Assembly: GCF_000280905.1 (NCBI RefSeq)
Contig: NZ_ALAP01000002.1
Coordinates: forward strand, 1-64,000
Reading direction: 5' to 3'
Source: Streptomyces sp. AA1529
GTDB taxonomy: Bacteria; Actinomycetota; Actinomycetes; Streptomycetales; Streptomycetaceae
DNA: 64,000 bases
This document shows, piece by piece, positions 15,110 through 24,764 of this stretch. The notes below the pieces were generated by a model, which saw nothing but the letters and a program-made list of their open reading frames with translations, was not told where the DNA came from and did not search any database. The translations under genes were made by a program, and so were the position numbers. Position 1 is the stretch's first letter, and the number at the start of each line of letters is the position of its first letter.

Positions 15110-17449
15110 TTGGACCGTGCGGGGAGCGAAGTCCGCCCCACCCTCCACCGCTTCCTCGGCCGCACCGCCGACGGCGACCGGACGGTTCTCCTCTCCACCG
15201 TGCGGGACCGGTCCGCCGCCGCCCTGCACCGGTTCCGCGCCGAGGCCCTGGCCGCCCAGCAGCTCACCGCCGATACCCCCTGGCTGCTGCCGGTCAGCGA
15301 AGTGAGCGGGCCGGTCGAACCCTCGGCGCCGACCTGGAACGCGTCCCCCTATCGCCCCGCACTGCCGCTGCCGACCGTCGTCGAGACCTGCGGACCGCTG
15401 CCGCTTCGCACTGTGCTCGCCGTCGGCACCGCGCTCGGGGAAGCGCTCGCCCACTTGCACGCCGCCGGGGCGGCCCATGCAGGCGTCACAGCCGATGCGG
15501 TGCTGTTGACCGGTGAGGGGCCGCGTCTCGGCGGCTACGGCGCGGCCCGGATCTCCGCCCCGGACGGTGAACCCCGCACCGCACACCCCTTTCTCGCACC
15601 GGAACAGGTCGCGGGCGGGCGCCCCCGCCCGCTGGGGGACGTGTACGCGCTGGCGGCCGTCCTCCGCTACGCGGTGACGGGACGACTGAGCGCAATCGGA
15701 ACGGCGGCGGAACCGGGTGTCCCCGGCCCTGCCGAGCTCACCGTTCTCCTTCACACCTGCATGGCGGCCGATCCGTCCGACCGTCCGTCGGCGGCGGAGT
15801 TCCTCCGGCGGCTGCCGCACGGCGGCACGGGCGGGAGCGTCCAGGCGGCGGACCACTCTTCGCGGATGGCCGAACCGGCGCGGCCCGGAGGCTCGCAGCC
15901 GCGCGGCGGCCCGGGTAGCACGATGCTGGACGGTGGCCCCGCGCCCGGCCGGGACACGGCACTGGACAACGGCGCCGGCCGCGCGGCCGGTCTCCTGGTA
16001 CCGGGGTGGCTGCCGAAGAGAGTGAGCGCGGCCCTCGCCGTGCAGACGGCAGCCGTCCTCGCGGCCGAGACCGACGAGGACTTCGCCCCCGCACCCGCTT
16101 CCGCCCCTGTCCCGACCCAGACGGACGGCCCCGCACCGGCCGACTGCTCGCCCACGCCCGGCACCCCCGGCGGCCCGGCTGCCGGCTCTGCCGCAAAAAG
16201 CACCCGTGCACCGTCACGCCGCTCCCTGATCACCGCCGCGGGAGCCGGCGCCGCCGGCGTCGCCGTCGGCGGCTCGTTCACCTGGGCGGTGACCGCCGAC
16301 GAACCACCCGTCCTTTCCCCGGCGCAACGACTGGAACGCGAACACCCGTCCCGCAAACGCCTCAAGGGCGCGCCGCCCACTCCGCGGTGGCGCTACGACT
16401 TCACCGAGCCTGCCGAGAAGTTCACGCCTCTGCTGTGGCAGGACGAGGTCGCCCTCCTGGCCGACGGAGCGGACGTCACCGGCATCGACATGCGTACCGG
16501 GAAGGAGTTGTGGCGCCGTGCGGACACCTCCCCCTCCGGCCGGGCCTGGCCCCTCCACAACGGACTGGTGCTCCTCGCCGGCTCCGAGGACCTGCTGGCG
16601 CTCGACCCCCGCGACGGCGAGATCCGATGGCACTCGGAGCGCTACCGCACGAGCGGCCGCCGCCCCTGTGTGGCGGTCCTCGCCGCCGACGGAACGGTTG
16701 TCTGGCTCGTGGTCGGGAACCGCGGCTCCTCCGCCTCGCACCATCGAACCGTCGTCGCCTACGATCTCGCCGCAGACCGTGAACTGTGGACCGCGCGCCT
16801 CCCCACCGGCTACCAGGAGAGCCACCTGCTCCCCGCCGCGCTCGTAGTGGTGACCGCGGAGCAGGGCGACCCCGCGCGCCTCACCGCCTTCGCCCCGAAG
16901 ACGGGTGAGAAGACCTGGGAGCACACCTACAAGTCCGTCGAAGCAGGCCATTTCACCACCGTCGCCGACCCGCCCGCACTCGTCGCCGCGGACAAGAACA
17001 TCCTGCGGGCATACGGGTTGGCGGAGCCGCGCGGCAAGAAGTCGTGGGAGACCAAGATCGAGGACAAGTACGGGCAACGACCGGACTTCCTCGGCACACC
17101 CATTTCGTCCAAGGACGCGGTCTACGTCAGCGACAGCGACTACGGAGCCAGTCGGATCCACGCCCGGACGGGCAAGGTTGTTTGGCGCACCGAGGCCCGT
17201 CTGGATCTCGAAGCGGCGAAGAGCGAGGCAACTCCGCGCACGGCGGTCAGTCCTGACGGGCGGATACTGCTCTCCTCCAGTCAGGTGGAGGTGGACGCAT
17301 ACGAAACCCGGAGCGGTTCATTGCTGTGGAGATTCATGGATCTTCCGTCGGGCCCCGGCGACCCGCTGCGGCGCCGGCATGTGACGGCCGGGGACGAGTA
17401 CGTGCTGGTAGCAAGCGAGCGCAGCGCCTACTCGCTGCCGCTGCAGTGA
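15110..17449 (+). CDS. Pseudokinase/PQQ-propeller membrane protein, AfsK-like, with apparent N-terminal frameshift
   Basis: As an open frame from TTG at 15110 this encodes 779 residues. The kinase-like region is about 1-235. A linker leads to SRRSLITAAG plus a hydrophobic segment at about 369-395, then PQQ-type propeller repeats (GKELWRR, GEIRWHS, DRELWTA, GKVVWRT, GSLLWRF). The kinase is dead by sequence: the VALK lysine is replaced (TVLLST), HRDLKPSN reads HAGVTADA and DFG reads GGYG. The usual N-terminus (MERLRHDDPRRLGPY) is encoded from ATG 15049 in another frame. Removing one base near 15094 would join it to HVVGRLDRAG. This is either a sequencing error, a damaged gene, or a protein started at TTG. 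It is the first of four tandem paralogs. Confidence 0.75.
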   Translation: MDRAGSEVRPTLHRFLGRTADGDRTVLLSTVRDRSAAALHRFRAEALAAQQLTADTPWLLPVSEVSGPVEPSAPTWNASPYRPALPLPTVVETCGPLPLRTVLAVGTALGEALAHLHAAGAAHAGVTADAVLLTGEGPRLGGYGAARISAPDGEPRTAHPFLAPEQVAGGRPRPLGDVYALAAVLRYAVTGRLSAIGTAAEPGVPGPAELTVLLHTCMAADPSDRPSAAEFLRRLPHGGTGGSVQAADHSSRMAEPARPGGSQPRGGPGSTMLDGGPAPGRDTALDNGAGRAAGLLVPGWLPKRVSAALAVQTAAVLAAETDEDFAPAPASAPVPTQTDGPAPADCSPTPGTPGGPAAGSAAKSTRAPSRRSLITAAGAGAAGVAVGGSFTWAVTADEPPVLSPAQRLEREHPSRKRLKGAPPTPRWRYDFTEPAEKFTPLLWQDEVALLADGADVTGIDMRTGKELWRRADTSPSGRAWPLHNGLVLLAGSEDLLALDPRDGEIRWHSERYRTSGRRPCVAVLAADGTVVWLVVGNRGSSASHHRTVVAYDLAADRELWTARLPTGYQESHLLPAALVVVTAEQGDPARLTAFAPKTGEKTWEHTYKSVEAGHFTTVADPPALVAADKNILRAYGLAEPRGKKSWETKIEDKYGQRPDFLGTPISSKDAVYVSDSDYGASRIHARTGKVVWRTEARLDLEAAKSEATPRTAVSPDGRILLSSSQVEVDAYETRSGSLLWRFMDLPSGPGDPLRRRHVTAGDEYVLVASERSAYSLPLQ

Positions 17450-17512
17450 GATTGCGACGGACAACCCGTGTCGATGCCGCTCGAATCCGAATCCGCCGCT
17501 GGGGAGAACCAG

Positions 17513-19684
17513 ATGCAGACGCAGGGGCAGATGGCTCCCGATCTGGATGAGTACCGCTGTGTCGAGCGCATCGACACCGGCGGCGAAGGCGTACACAGAT
17601 GGCTCGCGGTGGAGGCCGATGGCGCGCCGTCGATCGTCATGGCGCCCGATACGAAGCGGGCCGACGACCCGGGATACCGGCTGCGCTTCTGGGCCGAGGC
17701 GAACAAATCCCGTCGGCTCACCGGCCGGGGGACCGCTCCGGTCCGGCAGGTGTCGTCCGCGCGGGCCCCCGTGCCATGGGTGGCCTACGACTGCATTCCT
17801 GCTCTTCCGCTGACCACCGTGCTCGAAGCCCACGGCGGCTGTCTTCCGGAACCGGTGGTGTGGAATCTCGGGCTGCCGCTTGCCGAGGCAGTGCTGCGCG
17901 CTCACACCCATGGTCTGGTCCACGCGGGCATCGCACCTCAGTCGGTGCTGATCACACGGCAAGGCGCTCTTCTCACCGGCTATGGACTGGTGCGGGCAGC
18001 GGCGGCGGAGGGAACGCGGCGGGAGTCCGTACCCGGTGTCGATGATGGGAGCGTGCCGCCCGAACAGCGTGCGGGTGCTCGACCGCGGCCTCCCGGTGAC
18101 GTCTACGCCCTGGCGTACGTCCTCCTCTTCGCGCGCGCAGCGCATTGTTCACGGAAAGGGGCCGCGACCGTTCCCGGACACATGCTGAACCGCTGTCTCG
18201 CCACGGATCCTGCACAGCGCCCGCGAGCGGAGGAACTACTGCAGGCGCTTCGCGATGCGGCGCCGCCGGCCGACCGCGGACTACCCCAGGAGATTGCCGC
18301 CGCGTTGGACGGACAGGCTGCCAGACTCCGCGAGACGACGCCGACCGCCCCGGCCCGGATCCCGCAGCAGGGCGGAGGACTCGATGACCGGGAACTCGCG
18401 ACCGCGCATGGGCCGTCGACCCGCCCTGCCTCTGCACCGTCACGGCGTGCCCTGATCGTCACGGCAGCCTCGGCGACCGCCGGACTGGCCATGGGCGCAG
18501 CAGGGGCGGGTGCCTGCAGGCGGTACGCTCCCGCGCGCCACGAACGTGCGAAACAGTCCGTCCCGGGGACAGCGCCACCCCCGATCTGGCGTCACGCGCT
18601 TCCGGATCGGGATCCGACGACTTCTCAACTCCTCCTGCTCAGCGGGAGAACCCTCCTCGTGGGCCACAAAGAGGGCACCCTGGGGATCGACGTCTACAGC
18701 GGGAAGCAACTGTGGTCCCGTGACGACGTGTTGCCGTCCCGTGTGCTGGACGCCGGGCATGGGGATGCCCTGATCGCTTCCGGGGGTGATCAGGGCGAGT
18801 TCCTTCTGCTTTCCGCGCGCTCCGGGCGGATCAAGTGGCGGGAGAGGGAGTACATGAGCACTGAAGCACCTGCCTCGATGGCCGGTCTGCTCGCCGTGGC
18901 GGGAGGCGTGGTGTGGTTCGTGGTGGAGGATTACAGTTCCGGCTCGTCCGGTGAGGTGAAGATGGCTGCCGTGGCCTACAGCCTCCGGAAACGGAAGGAG
19001 CTGTGGCGTACATCGCTCCCCTCCGGCTTTGTCGGGACCTCGTCGCCCCCCGAAGGGCGGGCATCCGGACCTGCCGTACTGGAATCCGAGTTGCTCATAG
19101 CCAACACCGGTACTGGTGGCGGAGAGAACGAATTCGCCTACATCGCGCTCGACCGACGCAGCGGTCGTCGGAAGTGGAAAAGGGAGTACGCCGGGATCGG
19201 AAAGGAATCGGCGGGCCTGGTCCTCCCCCGGAGCGGTGATCTGCTCGTCGCGAGCACGGACGATGGTCTCCGCGGAATGACGCTGTCCTCTGGTGAGGAA
19301 CGCTGGACGGTGGAGGTCGAGGGCTGGGCGAACGCGCAGGCGGCGCTTCGGAGGGACAGACTGTACGTCGCCGACAAGAAACTGACGGTCTCCGCGGTGG
19401 ACATCCGAACCGGCAAGGTGCCGTGGAGAACGAAGCACGCGAACCCGAAGAGCAACAGCACCACGCTGTCCGGGATGACGCTCAGCGCCTCCGGACGGAC
19501 CATCCTTCAGAGCAGCCTGTCCGAGATCGATGCTCTCGACTCGCGTGACGGCTCCGTCCTGTGGAGATTCGCGACGGCGGGGACCGGAGAAACATCCGGA
19601 AACCCGGGCAATGCGGTGGCCAGCACGGTCGGCCTGGTGATTGTCGACAACCTCCGCAGCATCTACGCACTTCCGGTGGACTGA
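17513..19684 (+). CDS. Pseudokinase/PQQ-propeller membrane protein, AfsK-like
   Basis: This 723-residue protein is laid out like its upstream neighbour. A kinase-like domain (1 to about 250) precedes SRRALIVTAASA plus a hydrophobic stretch (about 310-335) and a C-terminal beta-propeller with GKQLWSRD, GRIKWRE, KELWRT, RRKWKRE, EERWTVE and GKVPWRT repeats. It lacks the glycine loop and the catalytic lysine. HRDLKPSN reads HAGIAPQS and DFG reads TGYG, so phosphotransfer is very unlikely. The start is the ATG at 17513, which has GGGGAG six bases upstream; the GTG at 17468 has none. It starts 63 bases after the previous gene and ends 5 bases before the next. A decoy or ligand-sensing role beside the active paralogs is inferred. 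Confidence 0.82.
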   Translation: MQTQGQMAPDLDEYRCVERIDTGGEGVHRWLAVEADGAPSIVMAPDTKRADDPGYRLRFWAEANKSRRLTGRGTAPVRQVSSARAPVPWVAYDCIPALPLTTVLEAHGGCLPEPVVWNLGLPLAEAVLRAHTHGLVHAGIAPQSVLITRQGALLTGYGLVRAAAAEGTRRESVPGVDDGSVPPEQRAGARPRPPGDVYALAYVLLFARAAHCSRKGAATVPGHMLNRCLATDPAQRPRAEELLQALRDAAPPADRGLPQEIAAALDGQAARLRETTPTAPARIPQQGGGLDDRELATAHGPSTRPASAPSRRALIVTAASATAGLAMGAAGAGACRRYAPARHERAKQSVPGTAPPPIWRHALPDRDPTTSQLLLLSGRTLLVGHKEGTLGIDVYSGKQLWSRDDVLPSRVLDAGHGDALIASGGDQGEFLLLSARSGRIKWREREYMSTEAPASMAGLLAVAGGVVWFVVEDYSSGSSGEVKMAAVAYSLRKRKELWRTSLPSGFVGTSSPPEGRASGPAVLESELLIANTGTGGGENEFAYIALDRRSGRRKWKREYAGIGKESAGLVLPRSGDLLVASTDDGLRGMTLSSGEERWTVEVEGWANAQAALRRDRLYVADKKLTVSAVDIRTGKVPWRTKHANPKSNSTTLSGMTLSASGRTILQSSLSEIDALDSRDGSVLWRFATAGTGETSGNPGNAVASTVGLVIVDNLRSIYALPVD

Positions 19685-19689
19685 TAGCC

Positions 19690-21867
19690 GTGCTCTCTCC
19701 CCTCGCGCACGACGATCCGCGAACTCTCGGCGGCTACCGTCTCGTCGCCAGACTCGGCAGCGGGGGCATGGGAACCGTCTATCTCGGCAGATCCCCGCGT
19801 GGTCGCACGGTCGCACTCAAGACGCTGCACCCCGACTTCGCGGCTCAGCGGGAGTTCCGGGCCCGGTTCCAGCTGGAAGTCGACGCCGCCAGGGTGATCG
19901 GAGGGTTCCACGGAGCCGAGGTCGTGGACGCAGATGTCTCGGCCGGAACGCCGTGGCTGGCCACGGAATATGTGCTCGGGCCGCCGTTGGACGCCATGGT
20001 TGCCCGGTGCGGACCACTGCCCGAGGACGCCACTCGGGCCGTCGGTTCCCGGCTGAGCGAAGCCCTCGCGCAGTTGCACGCATCCCATGTCGTCCACCGC
20101 GACCTCAAGCCCTCCAACATTCTCCTGACCGCCGCCGGACCCAAAGTGATCGACTTCGGTATCGCCAGGGCCGCCGGGGAGGATCGAGTCACCAGGACCG
20201 GAGCGGCGGCGGGCACCCCGGCCTTCATGTCTCCGGAACAGGCGACGGGACAGGAACACGCCTCTGCGGGAGATGTTTTCGCCCTGGCCGGGGTACTCGT
20301 CTTCGCCTCCACCGGCCGAGGGCCGTTCGGCACCGGCCAGACCGCCGATCTGCTCTATCGAGTCCGGTACGGTGAGCCGGATCTGTCCGAGGTCCCCACC
20401 GGGCTGGTGACGCTGCTCGCGCAGTGCTTGTCCAAGAATCCGGCGGAACGGCCGACCACGCAGGATCTCGCTGCCCGACTCGACGGGCGTGCGGCCGAGT
20501 TCGCGGACTGCCTGCCTGACGCTGTGCTTGCGGACGTTCTCCAGCGCTGCGGGGCCGTATGGGAAGCACCTCCACCTTCTCTCCCGGACCCGGAAGCCGA
20601 TTTGGTGGCGGAGACGAGAGGCTCGGCCCACTCCCGCCCGACTCGGCGACGTGCGCTGAGGCTGGGAGGGGGCGCTGCGGTGGCGGCCGGTGTCGCAGTC
20701 GGCGCGTGGTCGGTGTTCCGGGCGCAGGAAACCCCGGAAGATCCGATGCCGGAAGCCCTCTCGCCGCCTCGCGGGAGCGCACCGACTGCCGCTCCCGAAC
20801 CCTCCTGGCAGCAGCTCTTCGACGGGGGTGAGCTACGCCCCGCGCTGGCCGGGGAGTACGTGGCAGTGGTCGCGGGCGACCGTCTCACCACCTTCGACAT
20901 GCAGGGTGAGGACGCGGGCACCAACCGGTACGTACAGGAGGACGAACCCACCGTCGCCGACGGTGAGCACCTGTACGGCGTGAGCAACAAACTCCTGCTC
21001 TGCCGCGTCGACCCCAGAACCGCGGAATTCGGCGGACCTGTGGCCGATTTGAACGATCTCGGATTGCAGAATCTGCAGGTGCACAGTGGGCCGATCCTGC
21101 TGGGCGCTGGTGGAAGCGTCCTCGTAGTGCAGGGCAAACCGAAGAGCGTCCCCGAGGACTCGCTGAAGCGGCATGTGGTCGCTCTCGATACGCGGACAGG
21201 GAAGATCAAATGGCGTGCGAGGTCGGACTTCGAAGCCACACTCGTGGCGACGGTCAGGGGCACGTTGATCCTGGTCGATGCACTCGGCAACATATGGGGA
21301 CTCGACGTGTCCACGGGTGACGTCACCTGGTCGAGGAAGTTCGACGCGGCACTCGACAAGAACATGTCGGCCGTCGGCGTGAATCCGGACGGCTACCTCT
21401 ACCTCGGCTTGGAGAAGGTCCATGCGCTGCGGGTGTCGGACGGCAAGACGGTATGGCGCTTCGGCGCGGGGCGACCGTTGGAAGTCTCCACGGACCGCAA
21501 GGGACACCGGGGCGCCAAGCCGTACTACGGAACTCCACTCCACAAGGACGGCACCGTCTACGTGCTGGAACCAGGCAACGGCGTGGTGGCTCTCGAAGCG
21601 GACACGGGAAGGCTGCGCTGGGAGATGAAGGCCGGGTGGGCCGCAGAAGTCCCACCTGATGCGGTTCCTGCCGCCGGCGACCGGTACCTGTACTTCCCCT
21701 CCGACGGCCCACGCTTGATCACCGCCGTCGATCGGAAGGAACGCGCGGTGAAGTGGGTCCTCACCAGCGACGATCAGGAGCGGCTGCCGCGGTTGCTGCC
21801 GCACGGAGACTCGAGGCAGCTCGTCGTCGCCACCGACCGGAGAGTCTTCGGCCTGCCCGCGAAATAG
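19690..21867 (+). CDS. AfsK-like serine/threonine kinase with PQQ-type propeller
   Basis: This 725-residue protein has an intact Hanks-type kinase domain (about 15-270): GSGGMGTVYLG, Lys44 in VALK, HRDLKPSN (Asp138), DFG (Asp155) and SPEQ. Residues 318-345 form a TRRRALRL basic motif plus a membrane segment. The C-terminal half is a beta-propeller (GKIKWRA, GDVTWSR, KTVWRF, GRLRWEM). AfsK of Streptomyces has the same order and phosphorylates regulators of secondary metabolism. This is a paralog by architecture; the target is unknown. The start is GTG at 19690, only 5 bases after the previous stop, with GGTGGA in the preceding coding end. It is the only certain active kinase besides the next gene. 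Confidence 0.88.
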   Translation: MLSPLAHDDPRTLGGYRLVARLGSGGMGTVYLGRSPRGRTVALKTLHPDFAAQREFRARFQLEVDAARVIGGFHGAEVVDADVSAGTPWLATEYVLGPPLDAMVARCGPLPEDATRAVGSRLSEALAQLHASHVVHRDLKPSNILLTAAGPKVIDFGIARAAGEDRVTRTGAAAGTPAFMSPEQATGQEHASAGDVFALAGVLVFASTGRGPFGTGQTADLLYRVRYGEPDLSEVPTGLVTLLAQCLSKNPAERPTTQDLAARLDGRAAEFADCLPDAVLADVLQRCGAVWEAPPPSLPDPEADLVAETRGSAHSRPTRRRALRLGGGAAVAAGVAVGAWSVFRAQETPEDPMPEALSPPRGSAPTAAPEPSWQQLFDGGELRPALAGEYVAVVAGDRLTTFDMQGEDAGTNRYVQEDEPTVADGEHLYGVSNKLLLCRVDPRTAEFGGPVADLNDLGLQNLQVHSGPILLGAGGSVLVVQGKPKSVPEDSLKRHVVALDTRTGKIKWRARSDFEATLVATVRGTLILVDALGNIWGLDVSTGDVTWSRKFDAALDKNMSAVGVNPDGYLYLGLEKVHALRVSDGKTVWRFGAGRPLEVSTDRKGHRGAKPYYGTPLHKDGTVYVLEPGNGVVALEADTGRLRWEMKAGWAAEVPPDAVPAAGDRYLYFPSDGPRLITAVDRKERAVKWVLTSDDQERLPRLLPHGDSRQLVVATDRRVFGLPAK

Positions 21868-21919
21868 CGGTCTGCCCCGGTCCACCGCCCGCCCTCAGCA
21901 AACCCAGGAGCACCCGGCA

Positions 21920-24004
21920 ATGAATCCCCTCGGCACCGGTGACCCCCTCCGTCTCGGCCCGTACCGCCTGGTCGGCGTGCTGGGGTCCGGGGGGATGGGC
22001 AAGGTGTATCTGGGGCGGGACACCGCGGGAAAGCCGGCCGCGTTGAAGGTGCTGCGGCCCGAGTTGGCGCACGAGGCCGCGATGGCGCGGCGCTTCGTGC
22101 GGGAGGCGCAGGCAGCGAGCGCGGTCCGCAGCGGCGGCGTGGCGCGGGTGCTGGGGGCGCAGACCGAGGGCGGACGCCCGTGGATCGCCACCGAGTTCCT
22201 CGCCGGGCCCACTCTGGACGAGTCCGTGGAGCGGCACGGACCGCTCCCGGAAGCCGCGGTGCGGGCGCTCGGTGCGGCGCTGGGGCGGACGCTGCACGAC
22301 ATCCACGCCGCGGGGCTGGTGCACCGGGACCTGAAACCGTCGAACATCGTGCTGACCTCTGCGGGGCCTCGCGTCATCGACTTCGGGATCGCCCGGCCGG
22401 AGCACGGACTCACCCTCACCACCACGGGGCAGGTGCCGGTCACGCCCGGATACGGGCCGCCCGAGCAGGTGCTGGGGCAGCGCGTCGGCCCGGGGGCCGA
22501 CGTGTTCGCGCTCGGTGCCGTGCTCTCCTTTGCAGCGACGGGAGAACGTGCCTTCACCGGGGAGCATGTGGCGGCGGTCCAGTACGAAGTGGTCCACGGA
22601 CAGCCCCGGCTGGGCGCGCTGCCGCCCGGCCTGCTGCCGCTGGTCGGGGCCTGTTTGGACAAGGAGCCCGGCCGCCGTCCCACGCCCGACCGGTTGGGCC
22701 GGGCACTCGCGCCGCCCCGGGGCGCGGAGCGGGGGTGGCGGGAGGGGGCTCTCGCCGAGGACATCGCCGAGCGGGAACGCACAGCGCGTCGGCTGACAGC
22801 CCTGCCCGCCGACGGGCCGGCCGGCTCCGGCGGGTACCTGGGCGGGAAGCCCTCGCGACGCCGACTGCTCACCGCGCTCGCGAGCGGCGGAGCCCTGCTG
22901 GCTGCTGGGGGCGCGGGCGCCTGGTACTGGCTCGGCAGCGTGGACGGCGAGGGGGAGGGGCCGCACCAGTGGGACGCCGAGCCACTGTCCGGGTACGAGA
23001 GCGGGAAGCCACCCGATCCGCTCTGGGGCCCGTTCGCGGTGGCCGCCGAATCGGGCCCGGATCCGCTGCCCGTGGGGGATGTGGTGATCGTCGCGGGCAA
23101 GGGCGGGGGTCTGCACGCCTACGACGTCCGAAACGGCCGTCGGCGCTGGAAGGTCGCAGACTCGGTGGCAGCCGGATCAGCCGGGCTGCTCGTCTCAGTC
23201 GAGGAGCGGCCATCGGTCCTGGGCGTCGGGGAATCGGGCGAGGTCGTCGGGCTCGCCGCGGCGGACGGGAGACAGCGCTGGTCGGCCGATGCCGACGCCG
23301 CGGTGCTGCTGACGGCTGACGCGACGGCTGTCTACTTCGTCACCGGGAGCGGCAGGCTGTGCGCGGTGAGCCTCACCTCGCGCAAGGCGCTGTGGACGGT
23401 GCGGCTTCCGGTCGGCTCCACGAACGAGCGCCCGGCCCGAGCCGCGGCGGGACGCGGACGACTGGTCGTCCACGGCGCGGACGGCAAGGTCGCCGGGGTC
23501 GACACCGCGAGCGGCCGCACGGTCTGGGGTCCGCGCAAGCAGAGCGAGGACGGCACGGCTCTCGTCCCCGCGATCGGTGGCAGCACTGTCTACCTCGGCG
23601 GCGAACGGCTCACCGCGCTCGCCCTCTCCGACGGCTCCGTGAAGTGGGCCGAGCCCGCCGGCGGCGACGGCGGGTGGGGCGCCCCCGCACTCCAGGGCAA
23701 GGTGCTGTACGCGTCGAACGAGACGGACTTGGAGGCCCGCGGTACAGCGGAGGGCGCGGCGAAGTGGACGGTGACGCTCAACACCACGGCGCTCCCGCCC
23801 GAACCGCCGACGCTCCAGCGGCACACGGCCTGGCTCCCCCTGTATGAAGACGGCGCCGACGGCATCGCCGCGGTGGACACCCGTAACGGTGCACAGGCGT
23901 GGACCTTCGTACAGGGCGCCGCCGGTCCCTGGCAGACCGCCTCCGCGGGGAACCGCGTCTTCCTGCTGCAAGGCGGCACCGTGGCCGCCATGCCGGTCTT
24001 CTGA
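21920..24004 (+). CDS. AfsK-like serine/threonine kinase with PQQ-type propeller
   Basis: This 694-residue protein has an active-type kinase domain (13 to about 265): GSGGMGKVYLG, Lys43, HRDLKPSN (Asp137), DFG (Asp154) and PPEQ. A twin-arginine-like SRRRLLTALASGG with a hydrophobic segment lies at 312-335. The extracytoplasmic-looking propeller carries GRRRWKV, GRQRWSA, KALWTVR, GRTVWGP and GAQAWTF repeats. AGGAG nine bases before the ATG supports the start. It is the last of the four tandem paralogs, 265 bases upstream of a WXG100 gene. Together with the neighbour at 19690 it gives the array real kinase activity. Its G+C is slightly higher than that of the two middle paralogs. Confidence 0.9.
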   Translation: MNPLGTGDPLRLGPYRLVGVLGSGGMGKVYLGRDTAGKPAALKVLRPELAHEAAMARRFVREAQAASAVRSGGVARVLGAQTEGGRPWIATEFLAGPTLDESVERHGPLPEAAVRALGAALGRTLHDIHAAGLVHRDLKPSNIVLTSAGPRVIDFGIARPEHGLTLTTTGQVPVTPGYGPPEQVLGQRVGPGADVFALGAVLSFAATGERAFTGEHVAAVQYEVVHGQPRLGALPPGLLPLVGACLDKEPGRRPTPDRLGRALAPPRGAERGWREGALAEDIAERERTARRLTALPADGPAGSGGYLGGKPSRRRLLTALASGGALLAAGGAGAWYWLGSVDGEGEGPHQWDAEPLSGYESGKPPDPLWGPFAVAAESGPDPLPVGDVVIVAGKGGGLHAYDVRNGRRRWKVADSVAAGSAGLLVSVEERPSVLGVGESGEVVGLAAADGRQRWSADADAAVLLTADATAVYFVTGSGRLCAVSLTSRKALWTVRLPVGSTNERPARAAAGRGRLVVHGADGKVAGVDTASGRTVWGPRKQSEDGTALVPAIGGSTVYLGGERLTALALSDGSVKWAEPAGGDGGWGAPALQGKVLYASNETDLEARGTAEGAAKWTVTLNTTALPPEPPTLQRHTAWLPLYEDGADGIAAVDTRNGAQAWTFVQGAAGPWQTASAGNRVFLLQGGTVAAMPVF

Positions 24005-24268
24005 CCCTGGCGGCCCGGAACTCTGCCTCCGGCGAGCCCGGCGGACGGGGCCGATGCCTGACATGCCGCCGGGAGAAGAGCAACTGGTCTGCGGAGCTGC
24101 CCTGTTGCGGGGATTCACACGCGCCGGCACTCAACGGACGCCGGGGCTACACGGTCGTCGAGGGGCTGTGACACGAACCGGACCGCTACGGCGGGTGATT
24201 GCGCTACCGTGCTTCGAGACGTGCCGGAGTCGGACCACGTCGAAGCCGGAAGACGGGGAGGGTTCCAG

Positions 24269-24535
24269 ATGGGAATGAACGGTGCCGATCTTGAGCGGCT
24301 GCGGGAGCTCGCGGGGAAGTTCGACGGCGACGCGACCCAGCTCCAGGGGCTGATCACCAGGCTGCAGTCGGCCTGCAACGACAGCGGCAGCTACTGGACC
24401 GGCGGCAAGGCGCAGCAGTTCCGCGGTGAGTGGGAGAGCCTGAAGCCGACGTTCGACAAGTTCGTGGAGACGCTGCGGGAAGCGGGGCGCGCCGCGCGGA
24501 CCAACGCGGACAACATCGACCACGCCACCAACTGA
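24269..24535 (+). CDS. WXG100-family protein (ESAT-6-like)
   Basis: This 88-residue helical hairpin has the turn motif W43-T-G45 in YWTGG and no signal peptide. That is diagnostic of WXG100 proteins, which are exported by type VII secretion (ESX) systems as dimers. GGGGAGGG precedes the ATG at 24269 by six bases; a longer in-frame start at 24209 lacks a site. The usual C-terminal YxxxD/E export signal is not obvious, so the signal may come from a partner. An EccC-like ATPase gene is convergent just downstream, and kinase genes precede it. Confidence 0.9.
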   Translation: MGMNGADLERLRELAGKFDGDATQLQGLITRLQSACNDSGSYWTGGKAQQFRGEWESLKPTFDKFVETLREAGRAARTNADNIDHATN

Positions 24536-24574
24536 GCCACGGCGGGGCGCTCGGCCCCGCGAAGCCGTTCGCAC

Positions 24575-24609
24575 CCGGGGGCCGCAGCCGACCAGGCCGC
24601 GGCCCCCGG
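24575..24609. terminator. Bidirectional hairpin terminator between WXG100 and eccC-like genes
   Basis: Perfect 11-bp arms (24575-24585 and 24599-24609) with a 13-base loop lie between the convergent WXG100 and EccC-like genes. This is a strong GC hairpin without a U-tract. Confidence 0.65.
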
Positions 24610-24764
24610 CGCGTGTGCGGCTCGGCCGCGAGCCGGTCGCGGGGTGCGCCCGTGCACCCTCGGCACGGCACCGTGCGGAACCCGTCCCAGGGCACCGGAC
24701 GTGCCTCCGATCAGCCGATCGGTCCGGGGCGCGGGACCATGTTCCGGGGCTCGGCCCGGCGGCG

